Notes: generated from the letters alone by a model not told the origin. A stretch of 64,000 bases of DNA from Trichomonas vaginalis G3 (GCF_026262505.1 NC_067206.1:17319319-17383318); one strand, 5' to 3'. Positions 21,395 to 34,485 are shown, numbered from the stretch's first letter. Numbers and translations: made by a program.

Positions 21395-21916
21395 GTATAC
21401 TAAGTGATCACTTCATTAGTAGGATCAGCAATCCTACTAAATGGTGAGAACGCCACTAACTAAAAAGGGAGTCCTTGGAGCTCTTGATCTCTTGTCAGTA
21501 GAGTTCATAATGAGGCATGGCATCTACTGATTAGAGATCAGAGCAATCCTACCTTACCTTCAGGAGCTACAAAGCTCCTAATCGTTACGAGAGGGAGCCT
21601 TGGAGCTCCTGAAGCTCATCAGCAGAGGCTATTTACCATTTGGGCCTCTTCTGATGAAAGATGCGAAACACATCTACGAACCAGGAGCTCCAAAGCTCCT
21701 AATCCTTACGAAAGGGAGCTTTGGAGCTCCTGAAACTCCTTTTACTATAAAATAGGACAGTTTTCTTCTGAGGTTCTCATCAAATCTAAGACTTCAGAAG
21801 AAAGCTGTCCTATCAATGTATACTTACACTCTCATGGACTACAAGTGTACAATTTTAAGGCAGAGATTATCCGAGGCCTCTCATCAAATGAGGGACCTCG
21901 GATAATCTCTACCTTA
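21395..21916. repeat. Hairpin cluster flanking the giant palindrome
   Basis: A series of inverted repeats: GTAGGATCAGCAATCCTAC (near 21420), AGGAGCTCCAAAGCTCCT words repeated between 21560 and 21740, CATCAGCAGAGGC..GCCTCTTCTGATG (about 21628-21657), AGGACAGTTTTCTTCTGA mirrored at about 21744-21811, and AAGGCAGAGATTATCCGAGG mirrored at 21857-21915 with apex CTCATCAAATGAG. The last one has a diverged partner beyond the other end of the palindrome (35417-35476). Confidence 0.65.
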
Positions 21917-22110
21917 AGTTAGTATGGGTTAGTCGTGTACTGAGGCACTGCGCGCCTCCGTACACCACTTAGCGGTTTTGACACTTTACGAAACCATTAA
22001 CATATATTTTTACAACACAAACGACAACACTAGCTTAACCTTAAATATTTACAAAGCCGCCAACCACTTCACCCCACTAGCGAACTCACTAATGAAAAAA
22101 ATAAACGTTC

Positions 22111-22395
22111 TCATAAATTTTCTTCTATATCTTCATCGTCAATGTTAACTCTATTGTAGTCATACTTGAAGTCATAAAGTTTCTCAAGTTTTGAAATGCA
22201 TAGTCTTGTTAACTTACCTTCATCATCATAAGTTTTTATAAAACTACCATGACAATCTTTATACACAGTCAATGTATAATCTACTGGTCTAGGATGAAGT
22301 GTAAAGAACATGTTATACTCAGGAAGGAAGAATAAATGTTTAAATGTATGTTTGTTATATTTTTCGATTTGTATGAGTTGCTTTTGTTCTGTCAT
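22111..22395 (-). CDS. Unrecognised 94-residue protein, left arm
   Basis: An intact frame with an identical twin at 34875-35159 in the other arm. It starts MTEQKQLIQIEKYNKHTF and has an acidic C terminus (VNIDDEDIEENL). The ATG is preceded by a T-rich tract and ATGTAAATG, like the starts of Maverick genes in this window, so a Maverick origin is inferred. Function unknown. Confidence 0.6.
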   Translation of the reverse strand: MTEQKQLIQIEKYNKHTFKHLFFLPEYNMFFTLHPRPVDYTLTVYKDCHGSFIKTYDDEGKLTRLCISKLEKLYDFKYDYNRVNIDDEDIEENL

Positions 22396-22542
22396 TTACA
22401 TCCAAATAAAATAAAAAATAAACTTAAAAATAAATGATATCACCACCCTCACACGTATGAAAACATCCATTTAAATTTAGGTGAAGTGGTGAGATCTCAC
22501 CTGTTTTCTCACCTCTTTTTTCACCCTGTTGAATTCATTGCT

Positions 22543-22785
22543 TTATTCCTCACTGTCGTCTGCTTTCTCCAACTCTTCTAACTTCTTCCTAAGTTCAGCA
22601 ATGTTGTCCTCATGAAGTTTAATCTTTCTCAAAATTCCTTCTTTATCTAATGGTTGCTTTATCTTTCTAAACTGAACTCTACCATCCTTCATAGTATGAA
22701 TGTAAAAACCTTCTGGAATAGTTCCTGATTTAATGTATTCTACCAAAAACTTTTGTTTCATTGCTTCAGTGACTTTATTTGTCAT
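22543..22785 (-). CDS. Unrecognised 80-residue coiled protein, left arm
   Basis: It starts MTNKVTEAMKQKFLVEYI and ends with a charged heptad-like segment (LHEDNIAELRKKLEELEKAD) that should form a coiled coil. The ATG follows TTAGAGTAAAATG, the same pre-start word as Maverick genes at 48758 and 49346. The right-arm twin (34486-34727) has lost one base near codon 7, so only this copy is full length. Function unknown. Confidence 0.6.
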   Translation of the reverse strand: MTNKVTEAMKQKFLVEYIKSGTIPEGFYIHTMKDGRVQFRKIKQPLDKEGILRKIKLHEDNIAELRKKLEELEKADDSEE

Positions 22786-23331
22786 TTTACTCTAAGGTGA
22801 AGCTAGCACAGCGATAATGGATTTCATGACTTTTTAGTATTTCATGCAATCTTAACAGATAGCCTTACAAGTACTTCCAGTATCGCTAGCTGTCCCTCCT
22901 TTTTATATAACTCCATGACATTTATAATTTCGCGAAACTTAACAGGTAGCATAACAGATTAAAATCAGATGAGGTTTTGAACCAAAATTTCTAAGCAACG
23001 TTGTCAAGGATTTTTGAGGAACTAGGGACAGAGTGTGGCAAAGTCCAAGATTTAATTTATCTTCATCTGTTTCATCAGCTATCTCATCTAATATGCCAAT
23101 ATTTTATTCATAACTCGTGGCAAACCCACTAACCTTCATTATGTTCATCTGCATGCTTCATCTGATAGAAAGTATGACTTTCATTAACTCTGTGAGATAA
23201 TGAAAACTACTAGGGACAGAGACCATGGCAAAGTTCATGACTTTCATTATTTCCAGAACTTAATGAAAACTACTAGGGACAGAGACCATGGCAAAGTTCA
23301 TGACCTCCTTATTGCATGAACTATTTCATCA

Positions 23332-23428
23332 TTGTTCTCATGTATGACCTCCTCATTGTTCTCATGTATGACCTCCTCATTGTTCTCATGTATGACCTCC
23401 TCACTGTTCTCATGTATGACCTCCTTAT
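23332..23428. repeat. 24-bp tandem repeat, four copies
   Basis: Four head-to-tail copies of TGTTCTCATGTATGACCTCC plus CAT, with a mirror image at about 33843-33940. The multiple-of-three period keeps frames open through it, but I do not regard them as coding. Confidence 0.85.
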
Positions 23429-23436
23429 TGCATGAA

Positions 23437-23600
23437 CTATTTCATTATTGCATGAACGACCTCCTTACTGTCTTTCATAAGCGTTTCAAAGTCTCCTTTA
23501 CTCATTACTTCAATCTCATGCTGTTCACAGTAGTACTTAAACTCACTGTATATGTCTTTGTTGTATGTTATATTGCTTCCCATGTACTCCATGAATTGTT
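23437..23600 (-). pseudogene. Fragment resembling the C-terminal domain of a D5-like helicase, left arm
   Basis: About 50 codons: DIYSEFKYYCEQHEIEVMSK followed by GDFETLMKD. The pattern matches SLYDSYKQYCQEYGYMAASK and RTFLANVKS near the end of the SF3 helicase at 50410-51632, that is, the winged-helix region after a D5-like helicase core. The helicase core itself is absent. The frame opens into the adjacent AGATCT module, which is not part of the original gene. Confidence 0.55.
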
Positions 23601-26600
23601 TAGGGTAGATGGTTAGATCTAACCTCATTTCTACCCTCATTTCTACCCTCAGCCGCTAAGCGGCGAGACCCAAAGGGTCTTGAATTTTCATGATTTCTTC
23701 GTAAATGATTTGTCAAACATGAACGTAAATGTTTTGTCATGATTTCATCGAAACTAAACGTATATGTTTTGTCAAGACTTCTTTGTATATGTTTTGTCAT
23801 GATTTCTTCATCGTAAATGTTTTGTCATGATTTCTTCATCATAATGAGTGTAAATGTTTTGTCGAAACTTCATCGTAAATGTTTTGTCGAAACTTCTTCA
23901 TCGTAATGAGTGTATATGCTTTGTCATGACTTCTTCATCGTAATGAGCGTATATGCTTTGTCAAACATGAACGTAAATGTTTTGTCATGATTTCTTCATC
24001 GTAATGAGCGTATATGCTTTGTCAAACATGAACGTAAATGTTTTGTCATGATTTCTTCATCGTAATGAGCGTAAATGTTTTGTCATGATTTCTTCATCGT
24101 ACATGTTTTGTCATGATTTCTTCATCGTACATGTTTTGTCATGATTTCTTCATCGTACATGTTTTGTCATGATTTCTTCATCGTAGTGAGCGTATATTCT
24201 TTGTCAAACATGAACGTAAATGATCCAAAAATAATGTTTAGGGTAGATGGTTAGATCTAACCTCATTTCTACCCTCATTTCTACCCTCAGCCGCTAAGCG
24301 GCGAGACCCAAAGGGTCTTGAATTTTCATACGGAATCTCTTCGTATATGTTTTGTCAAGACTTCTTCATCGTAATGAGCGTAAATGTTTTGTCAAGACTT
24401 CTTCATCGTAATGAGCGTATATGTTTTGTCAAACATGAGCGTATATGTTTTGTCATGATTTCTTCATCGTATATGTTTTGTCAAACATGAACGTATATGA
24501 TTTGTCGAAACTTCTTCATCGTAATGAGCGTAAATGTTTTGTCATGACTTCTTCGTAATGAACGTAAATGTTTTGTCAAGACTTCTTCATCGTAATGAGT
24601 GTAAATGATCCAAAAATAATGTTTAGGGTAGATGGTGAGATCTCACCTCTTTTCTCACCTCAGCCGCTAAGCGGCGAGACCCAAAGGGTCTTGAATTTTC
24701 ATGATTTCTTCATCGTAATGAACGTATATGCTTTGTCAAACATGAACGTAAATGATTTGTCAAAACTTCATCGTATATGTTTTGTCATGACTTCTTCGTA
24801 CATGTTTTGTCATGACTTCTTCATCGTAATGAACGTATATGTTTTGTCAAACATGAACGTAAATGTTTTGTCAAACATGAACGTATATGTTTTGTCAAAC
24901 ATGAACGTATATGATTTGTCGAAACTTCTTCATCGTAATGAGTGTAAATGTTTTGTCAAGATTTCTTCGTTTATGTTTTGTCATGACTTCTTCGTATATG
25001 TTTTGTCATGACTTCTTCATCGTAATGAACGTAAATGAACCAAAAATAATGTTTAGGTGAACAGGTGAGATCTCACCTCTTTTCTCACCTCTTTTCTCAC
25101 CTCAGCCGCTAAGCGGCGAGACCCAAAGGGTCTTGAATTTTCATGACTTCTTCATCGTAATGAGCGTAAATGTTTTGTCATGATTTCTTCGTATATGTTT
25201 TGTCAAGACTTCTTCATCGTAATGAGTGTAAATGATCCAAAAATAATGTTTAGGGTAGATGGTGAGATCTCACCTCTTTTCTCACCTCAGCCGCTAAGCG
25301 GCGAGACCCAAAGGGTCTTGAATTTTCATGATTTCTTCATCGTAATGAACGTATATGCTTTGTCAAACATGAACGTAAATGATTTGTCAAAACTTCATCG
25401 TATATGTTTTGTCATGACTTCTTCGTACATGTTTTGTCATGACTTCTTCATCGTAATGAACGTATATGTTTTGTCAAACATGAACGTAAATGTTTTGTCA
25501 AACATGAACGTATATGTTTTGTCAAACATGAACGTATATGATTTGTCGAAACTTCTTCATCGTAATGAGTGTAAATGTTTTGTCAAGATTTCTTCGTTTA
25601 TGTTTTGTCATGACTTCTTCGTATATGTTTTGTCATGACTTCTTCATCGTAATGAACGTAAATGAACCAAAAATAATGTTTAGGTGAACAGGTGAGATCT
25701 CACCTCTTTTCTCACCTCTTTTCTCACCTCAGCCGCTAAGCGGCGAGACCCAAAGGGTCTTGAATTTTCATGACTTCTTCATCGTAATGAGCGTAAATGT
25801 TTTGTCATGATTTCTTCGTATATGTTTTGTCATGATTTCTTCATCGTAATGAGCGTAAATGATCCAAAAATAATGTTTAGGGTAGATGGTTAGATCTAAC
25901 CTCATTTCTACCCTCTTGAATTTTCATACGGAATCTCTTCGTACATGTTTTGTCAAGACTTCTTCATCGTAATGAGTGTAAATGTTTTGTCGAAACTTCA
26001 TCGTACATGTTTTGTCATGATTTCTTCATCGTAATGAACGTATATTCTTTGTCATGATTTCTTCATCGTAAATGTTTTGTCATGATTTCTTCATCGTACA
26101 TGTTTTGTCATGATTTCTTCATCGTAATGAGCGTATATTCTTTGTCAAACATGAACGTAAATGATCCAAAAATAATGTTTAGGGTAGATGGTTAGATCTA
26201 ACCTCATTTCTACCCTCATTTCTACCCCCTTGAATTTTCATACGGAATCTCTTCGTAAATGTTTTGTCAAGACTTCTTCATCGTAATGAGCGTATATTCT
26301 TTGTCAAACATGAACGTAAATGATTTGTCGAAACTTCTTCATCGTAATGAGCGTATATTCTTTGTCAAACATGAACGTAAATGATTTGTCGAAACTTCTT
26401 CATCGTAATGAGCGTAAATGTTTTGTCAAACATGAACGTAAATGATCCAAAAATAATGTTTAGGGTAGATGGTTAGATCTAACCTCATTTCTACCCTCAT
26501 TTCTACCCTCAGCCGCTAAGCGGCGAGACCCAAAGGGTCTTGAATTTTCATACGGAATCTCTTCGTAAATGTTTTGTCAAGACTTCTTCATCGTAATGAG

Positions 26601-29270
26601 CGTAAATGTTTTGTCAAACATGAACGTAAATGATCCAAAAATAATGTTTAGGGTAGATGGTTAGATCTAACCTCATTTCTACCCTCATTTCTACCCTCAG
26701 CCGCTAAGCGGCGAGACCCAAAGGGTCTTGAATTTTCATACGGAATCTCTTCGTAAATGTTTTGTCAAGACTTCTTCATCGTAATGAGCGTAAATGTTTT
26801 GTCGAAACTTCATCGTATATGTTTTGTCATGATTTCTTCGTAAATGATTTGTCGAAACTTCTTCATCGTAATGAGTGTATATTCTTTGTCAAACATGAGC
26901 GTAAATGTTTTGTCAAGACTTCTTCATCGTATATGTTTTGTCATGACTTCTTCATCGTAATGAGCGTATATTCTTTGTCAAACATGAGCGTAAATGATTT
27001 GTCGAAACTTCTTCATCATAATGAGCGTATATTCTTTGTCAAACATGAACGTAAATGTTTTGTCAAGACTTCTTCATCGTAATGAGTGTAAATGATCCAA
27101 AAATAATGTTTAGGGTAGATGGTTAGATCTAACCTCATTTCTACCCTCATTTCTACCCTCTTGAATTTTCATACGGAATCTCTTCGTAAATGTTTTGTCA
27201 AGACTTCTTCATCGTAATGAGTGTAAATGATCCAAAAATAATGTTTAGGGTAGATGGTGAGATCTCACCTCTTTTCTCACCTCAGCCGCTAAGCGGCGAG
27301 ACCCAAAGGGTCTTGAATTTTCATGATTTCTTCATCGTAATGAACGTATATGCTTTGTCAAACATGAACGTAAATGATTTGTCAAAACTTCATCGTAAAT
27401 GTTTTGTCATGATTTCTTCATCGGAATGAGCGTATATGTTTTGTCATGACTTCTTCATCGTAATGAGCGTAAATCAGACAAAAATAATGTTTAGGTGAAG
27501 AGGTGAGATCTAACCTCATTTCTCACCTCTTTTCTCACCTCAGCCGCTAAGCGGCGAGACCCAAAGGGTCTTGAATTTTCATGACTTCTTCATCGTAATG
27601 AGCGTATATGCTTTGTCATGACTTCTTCATCGTATATGTTTTGTCATGATTTCTTCGTAAATGATTTGTCGAAACTTCTTCATCGTAATGAGTGTATATT
27701 CTTTGTCAAACATGAACGTAAATGTTTTGTCAAGACTTCTTCATCGTATATGTTTTGTCAAGACTTCTTCATCGTAATGAGCGTAAATGACCCAAAAATA
27801 ATGTTTAGGTGAAGAGGTGAGATCTCACCTCTTTTCTCACCTCTTTTCTCACCTCATGAATTTTCATGATTTCTTCGTAAATGATTTGTCAAACATGAAC
27901 GTAAATGTTTTGTCATGATTTCTTCATCGTAATGAGTGTAAATGTTTTGTCAAACATGAACGTAAATGATTTGTCATGATTTCATCGTAAATGTTTTGTC
28001 AAACATGAACGTAAATGTTTTGTCATGATTTCTTCGTATATGTTTTGTCATAGATTTCTTCGTATATGTTTTGTCATGATTTAATCGTATATGTTTTGTC
28101 AAGACTTTTTCATCGTAATGAGCGTAAATGATCCAAAAATATATTTTAGGTGAAGAGGTGAGATCTCACCTGTTTTTTCACCTCTTTTCTCACCTCATGA
28201 ATTTTCATGACTTCTTCATCGTACATGTTTTGTCATAGATTTCATCGTATATGTTTTGTCATGATTTAATCGTATATGTTTTGTCATAGATTTCATCGTA
28301 CATGTTTTGTCATAGATTTCTTCATCGTAATGAGCGTATATGTTTTGTCAAGACTTCTTCGTATATGTTTTGTCATGATTTAATCGTACATGTTTTGTCA
28401 TGATTTAATCGTACATGTTTTGTCATGACTTCTTCGTAATGAACGTATATGTTTTGTCATAGATTTCTTCGTAAATGTTTTGTCATGATTTCATCGTATA
28501 TGTTTTGTCATAGATTTCATCGTACATGTTTTGTCATGACTTCTTCGTAATGAACGTATATGTTTTGTCATGATTTTATCGTATATGTTTTGTCATGACT
28601 TCTTCGTAAATGTTTTGTCATGATTTAATCGTATATGTTTTGTCATAGATTTCTTCGTATATGTTTTGTCATGATTTCTTCGTAATGAGCGTATATGTTT
28701 TGTCATGATTTCTTCGTAATGAGCGTATATGTTTTGTCATGATTTCATCGTATATGTTTTGTCATAGATTTCTTCGTATATGTTTTGTCATGATTTCTTC
28801 GTTTATGTTTTGTCAAAACTTCTTCGTAATGAGTGTAAATGATTTCATATGATTGTTTCCCTCGAAAAACCGAGAGAAGAGATTCCATATGAAAATCGCA
28901 AGAATTTGGCTCCTGGTTTGAAATATTATTATGTTCATAGATTTCATCGTATATGTTTTGTCATGATTTCATCGTATATGCTTTGTCATGACTTCATCGT
29001 AATGAGTGTAAATGTTTTGTCAAACATGAACGTAAATGATCCAAAAATATATTTTAGGTGAAGAGGTGAGATCTCACCTGTTTTTTCACCTCTTTTCTCA
29101 CCTCATGAATTTTCATGACTTCTTCATCGTAATGAGCGTAAATGATTTGTCAAACATCAACGTACATGTTTTGTCATAGATTTCTTCATCGTAATGAGCG
29201 TAAATGACCCAAAAATAATGTTAATGTTAGAATGTTAGATCTAACACCTTTTCTAACATGTTTTCTAACA
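23600..29270. repeat. Satellite of the left arm with AGATCT modules
   Basis: Variable units of about 20-40 bp built from CGTAAATGTTTTGTCA, TGATTTCTTCATCGTAATGA and CATGAACGTA words. They are punctuated by modules that contain AAAAATAATGTTTAG, an inverted repeat centred on AGATCT, and often the hairpins CCGCTAAGCGG and GACCCAAAGGGTC. About 16 such modules are in this stretch. The end of many modules reads TCATGAATTTTC or TTGAATTTTCAT, like the start of the Maverick KilA-N gene. Open frames through it arise from the repeat structure. Confidence 0.9.
28849..28950 (+). pseudogene. KilA-N gene fragment in left arm
   Basis: A short non-satellite insert translating as MIVSLEKPREEIPYENRKNL then APGLKYYYVHRF. 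It resembles HENRKNLPNGLRGWYVHRLL in the KilA-N domain of the gene at 53485-54384. The sequence GAAGAGATTCCATATGAAAAT in it is also close to the CATACGGAATCTCTTCG word found in many satellite modules. Confidence 0.6.
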
Positions 29271-29383
29271 TGGAGGATTTCATTAGATATAAATATTCTT
29301 CCTTCATTTCATTCTATACACAATTTACATCATAGACAATTTAATAGATATAATACTTTACTGTTTCATTAGATATACACATT

Positions 29384-29444
29384 ATTTGCTGAAAGTATCC
29401 TAAAAATATTTGATGGACTTTAACTAAAATAATGTTTAGGGAAG
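29384..29444. other. Centre of the giant palindrome
   Basis: About 60 bp of sequence that does not mirror itself, lying between TACACATT (ending 29383) and AATGTGTA (starting 29445). It includes AAAATAATGTTTAGG, the word that starts each satellite module. Just to its right an 86-bp tandem duplication (about 29465-29640) makes the centre asymmetric. Confidence 0.75.
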
Positions 29445-29644
29445 AATGTGTATATCAGATGAAACAGTAAAGTATTATATCTATTAAATCGTCTATGATG
29501 TAAATTGTGTATAGAATGAAATGAAGGAAGAATATTTATATCTAATGAAACAGTAAAGTATTATATCTATTAAATTGTCTATGATGTAAATTGTGTATAG
29601 AATGAAATGAAGGAAGAATATTTATATCTAATGAAATCCTCCAT

Positions 29645-32600
29645 GTTAGAAAACATGTTAGAAAAGGTGTTAGATCTAACATTCTAACATTAACATTATT
29701 TTTGGGTCATTTACGCTCATTACGATGAAGAAATCTATGACAAAACATGTACGTTGATGTTTGACAAATCATTTACGCTCATTACGATGAAGAAGTCATG
29801 AAAATTCATGAGGTGAGAAAAGAGGTGAAAAAACAGGTGAGATCTCACCTCTTCACCTAAAATATATTTTTGGATCATTTACGTTCATGTTTGACAAAAC
29901 ATTTACACTCATTACGATGAAGTCATGACAAAGCATATACGATGAAATCATGACAAAACATATACGATGAAATCTATGAACATAATAATATTTCAAACCA
30001 GGAGCCAAATTCTTGCGATTTTCATATGGAATCTCTTCTCTCGGTTTTTCGAGGGAAACAATCATATGAAATCATTTACACTCATTACGAAGAAGTTTTG
30101 ACAAAACATAAACGAAGAAATCATGACAAAACATATACGAAGAAATCTATGACAAAACATATACGATGAAATCATGACAAAACATATACGATGAAATCAT
30201 GACAAAACATATACGCTCATTACGAAGAAATCATGACAAAACATATACGAAGAAATCTATGACAAAACATATACGATTAAATCATGACAAAACATTTACG
30301 AAGAAATCTATGACAAAACATATACGTTCATTACGAAGAAGTCATGACAAAACATGTACGATTAAATCATGACAAAACATGTACGATTAAATCATGACAA
30401 AACATATACGAAGAAGTCTTGACAAAACATATACGCTCATTACGATGAAGAAATCTATGACAAAACATGTACGATGAAATCTATGACAAAACATATACGA
30501 TTAAATCATGACAAAACATATACGATGAAATCTATGACAAAACATGTACGATGAAGAAGTCATGAAAATTCATGAGGTGAGAAAAGAGGTGAAAAAACAG
30601 GTGAGATCTCACCTCTTCACCTAAAATATATTTTTGGATCATTTACGCTCATTACGATGAAAAAGTCTTGACAAAACATATACGATGAAATCATGACAAA
30701 ACATTTACGCTCATTACGATGAAGAAATCTATGACAAAACATATACGAAGAAATCATGACAAAACATTTACGATAAAATCATGACAAAACATATACGCTC
30801 ATTACGATGAAGAAATCTATGACAAAACATATACGAAGAAATCATGACAAAACATTTACGATAAAATCATGACAAAACATATACGAAGAAGTCTTGACAA
30901 AACATATACGAAGAAATCATGACAAAACATATACGAAGAAATCATGACAAAACATATACGATGAAATCATGACAAAACATATACGATTAAATCATGACAA
31001 AACATATACGAAGAAATCTATGACAAAACATATACGAAGATATCATGACAAAACATTTACGTTCATGTTTGACAAAACATTTACGATGAAATCATGACAA
31101 ATCATTTACGTTCATGTTTGACAAAACATTTACACTCATTACGATGAAGAAATCATGACAAAACATGTACGTTCATGTTTGACAAATCATTTACGCTCAT
31201 TACGATGAAGAAGTCATGAAAATTCATGAGGTGAGAAAAGAGGTGAAAAAACAGGTGAGATCTCACCTCTTCACCTAAAATATATTTTTGGATCATTTAC
31301 GCTCATTACGATGAAAAAGTCTTGACAAAACATATACGATGAAATCATGACAAAACATTTACGATAAAATCATGACAAAACATATACGCTCATTACGATG
31401 AAGAAATCTATGACAAAACATATACGAAGAAATCATGACAAAACATTTACGATAAAATCATGACAAAACATATACGAAGAAGTCTTGACAAAACATATAC
31501 GAAGAAATCATGACAAAACATATACGAAGAAATCATGACAAAACATATACGATGAAATCATGACAAAACATATACGATTAAATCATGACAAAACATATAC
31601 GAAGATATCATGACAAAACATTTACGTTCATGTTTGACAAAACATTTACGATGAAATCATGACAAATCATTTACGTTCATGTTTGACAAAACATTTACAC
31701 TCATTACGATGAAGAAATCATGACAAAACATTTACGTTCATGTTTGACAAATCATTTACGAAGAAATCATGAAAATTCATGAGGTGAGAAAAGAGGTGAG
31801 AAAAGAGGTGAGATCTCACCTCTTCACCTAAACATTATTTTTGGGTCATTTACGCTCATTACGATGAAGAAGTCTTGACAAAACATTTACGAAGAGATTC
31901 CGTATGAAAATTCAAGGGGGTAGAAATGAGGGTAGAAATGAGGTTAGATCTAACCATCTACCCTAAACATTATTTTTGGATCATTTACGTTCATGTTTGA
32001 CAAAGAATATACGCTCATTACGATGAAGAAATCATGACAAAACATGTACGATGAAGAAATCATGACAAAACATGTACGATGAAGAAATCATGACAAAACA
32101 TGTACGATGAAGAAATCATGACAAAACATGTACGATGAAGTTTCGACAAAACATTTACACTCATTACGATGAAGAAGTCTTGACAAAACATGTACGAAGA
32201 GATTCCGTATGAAAATTCAAGAGGGTAGAAATGAGGTTAGATCTAACCATCTACCCTAAACATTATTTTTGGATCATTTACGCTCATTACGATGAAGAAA
32301 TCATGACAAAACATATACGAAGAAATCATGACAAAACATTTACGCTCATTACGATGAAGAAGTCATGAAAATTCAAGACCCTTTGGGTCTCGCCGCTTAG
32401 CGGCTGAGGTGAGAAAAGAGGTGAGATCTCACCTCTTCACCTAAACATTATTTTTGGTTCATTTACGTTCATTACGATGAAGAAGTCATGACAAAACATA
32501 TACGAAGAAGTCATGACAAAACATTTACGCTCATTACGATGAAGAAGTCATGAAAATTCAAGACCCTTTGGGTCTCGCCGCTTAGCGGCTGAGGTGAGAA

Positions 32601-33670
32601 AAGAGGTGAGATCTCACCTCTTCACCTAAACATTATTTTTGGTTCATTTACGTTCATTACGATGAAGAAGTCATGACAAAACATATACGAAGAAATCATG
32701 ACAAAGCATAAACGAAGAAATCTTGACAAAACATTTACGCTCATTACGATGAAGAAGTTTCGACAAATCATATACGTTCATGTTTGACAAAACATATACG
32801 ATGAAGAAATCATGACAAAACATATACGCTCATGTTTGACAAAACATATACGCTCATTACGATGAAGAAGTCTTGACAAAACATATACGAAGAGATTCCG
32901 TATGAAAATTCAAGACCCTTTGGGTCTCGCCGCTTAGCGGCTGAGGGTAGAAATGAGGGTAGAAATGAGGGTAGAAATGAGGTTAGATCTAACCATCTAC
33001 CCTAAACATTATTTTTGGATCATTTACGTTCATGTTTGACAAAGAATATACGCTCATTACGATGAAGAAATCATGACAAAACATGTACGATGAAGAAATC
33101 ATGACAAAACATGTACGATGAAGAAATCATGACAAAACATGTACGATGAAGAAATCATGACAAAACATGTACGATGAAGAAATCATGACAAAACATTTAC
33201 GCTCATTACGATGAAGAAATCATGACAAAACATTTACGTTCATGTTTGACAAAGCATATACGCTCATTACGATGAAGAAATCATGACAAAACATTTACGT
33301 TCATGTTTGACAAAGCATATACGCTCATTACGATGAAGAAGTCATGACAAAGCATATACACTCATTACGATGAAGAAGTTTCGACAAAACATTTACGATG
33401 AAGTTTCGACAAAACATTTACACTCATTATGATGAAGAAATCATGACAAAACATTTACGATGAAGAAATCATGACAAAACATATACAAAGAAGTCTTGAC
33501 AAAACATATACGTTTAGTTTCGATGAAATCATGACAAAACATTTACGTTCATGTTTGACAAATCATTTACGAAGAAATCATGAAAATTCAAGACCCTTTG
33601 GGTCTCGCCGCTTAGCGGCTGAGGGTAGAAATGAGGGTAGAAATGAGGTTAGATCTAACCATCTACCCTA
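29645..33670. repeat. Satellite of the right arm with AGATCT modules
   Basis: The mirror image of the left-arm satellite but shorter, with about 11 AGATCT modules. Unit order matches the left arm near the centre and at the outer end. Blocks in between have been lost or duplicated, for example a repeated block around 30600-31260 and 31260-31800. Confidence 0.9.
29970..30065 (-). pseudogene. KilA-N gene fragment in right arm
   Basis: The mirror copy of the fragment at 28849-28950, with the same translated residues (ENRKNLAPGLKYYYVHRF). The 1 kb around the palindrome centre is therefore well preserved in both arms. Confidence 0.6.
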
Positions 33671-33834
33671 AACAATTCATGGAGTACATGGGAAGCAATA
33701 TAACATACAACAAAGACATATACAGTGAGTTTAAGTACTACTGTGAACAGCATGAGATTGAAGTAATGAGTAAAGGAGACTTTGAAACGCTTATGAAAGA
33801 CAGTAAGGAGGTCGTTCATGCAATAATGAAATAG
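33671..33834 (+). pseudogene. D5-like helicase C-terminal fragment, right arm
   Basis: Identical twin of the fragment at 23437-23600, ending EVVHAIMK. It is followed by the mirrored 24-bp tandem repeat at 33843-33940. Confidence 0.55.
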
Positions 33835-33842
33835 TTCATGCA

Positions 33843-33940
33843 ATAAGGAGGTCATACATGAGAACAGTGAGGAGGTCATACATGAGAACAATGAGGAGGT
33901 CATACATGAGAACAATGAGGAGGTCATACATGAGAACAAT
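33843..33940. repeat. 24-bp tandem repeat, right arm
   Basis: The mirrored copy of the repeat at 23332-23428, with the unit GGAGGTCATACATGAGAACA plus ATGA. Confidence 0.85.
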
Positions 33941-34485
33941 GATGAAATAGTTCATGCAATAAGGAGGTCATGAACTTTGCCATGGTCTCTGTCCCTAGTA
34001 GTTTTCATTAAGTTCTGGAAATAATGAAAGTCATGAACTTTGCCATGGTCTCTGTCCCTAGTAGTTTTCATTATCTCACAGAGTTAATGAAAGTCATACT
34101 TTCTATCAGATGAAGCATGCAGATGAACATAATGAAGGTTAGTGGGTTTGCCACGAGTTATGAATAAAATATTGGCATATTAGATGAGATAGCTGATGAA
34201 ACAGATGAAGATAAATTAAATCTTGGACTTTGCCACACTCTGTCCCTAGTTCCTCAAAAATCCTTGACAACGTTGCTTAGAAATTTTGGTTCAAAACCTC
34301 ATCTGATTTTAATCTGTTATGCTACCTGTTAAGTTTCGCGAAATTATAAATGTCATGGAGTTATATAAAAAGGAGGGACAGCTAGCGATACTGGAAGTAC
34401 TTGTAAGGCTATCTGTTAAGATTGCATGAAATACTAAAAAGTCATGAAATCCATTATCGCTGTGCTAGCTTCACCTTAGAGTAAA

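Noticed and set aside
23600-33670. CRISPR-like array or long secreted repeat protein in the satellite
   Set aside because: Units are of variable length with no unique spacers, lie in a eukaryotic context without cas genes, and the open frames (for example 24568-25011) result from stop-free repeat words. The two strands both give such frames.
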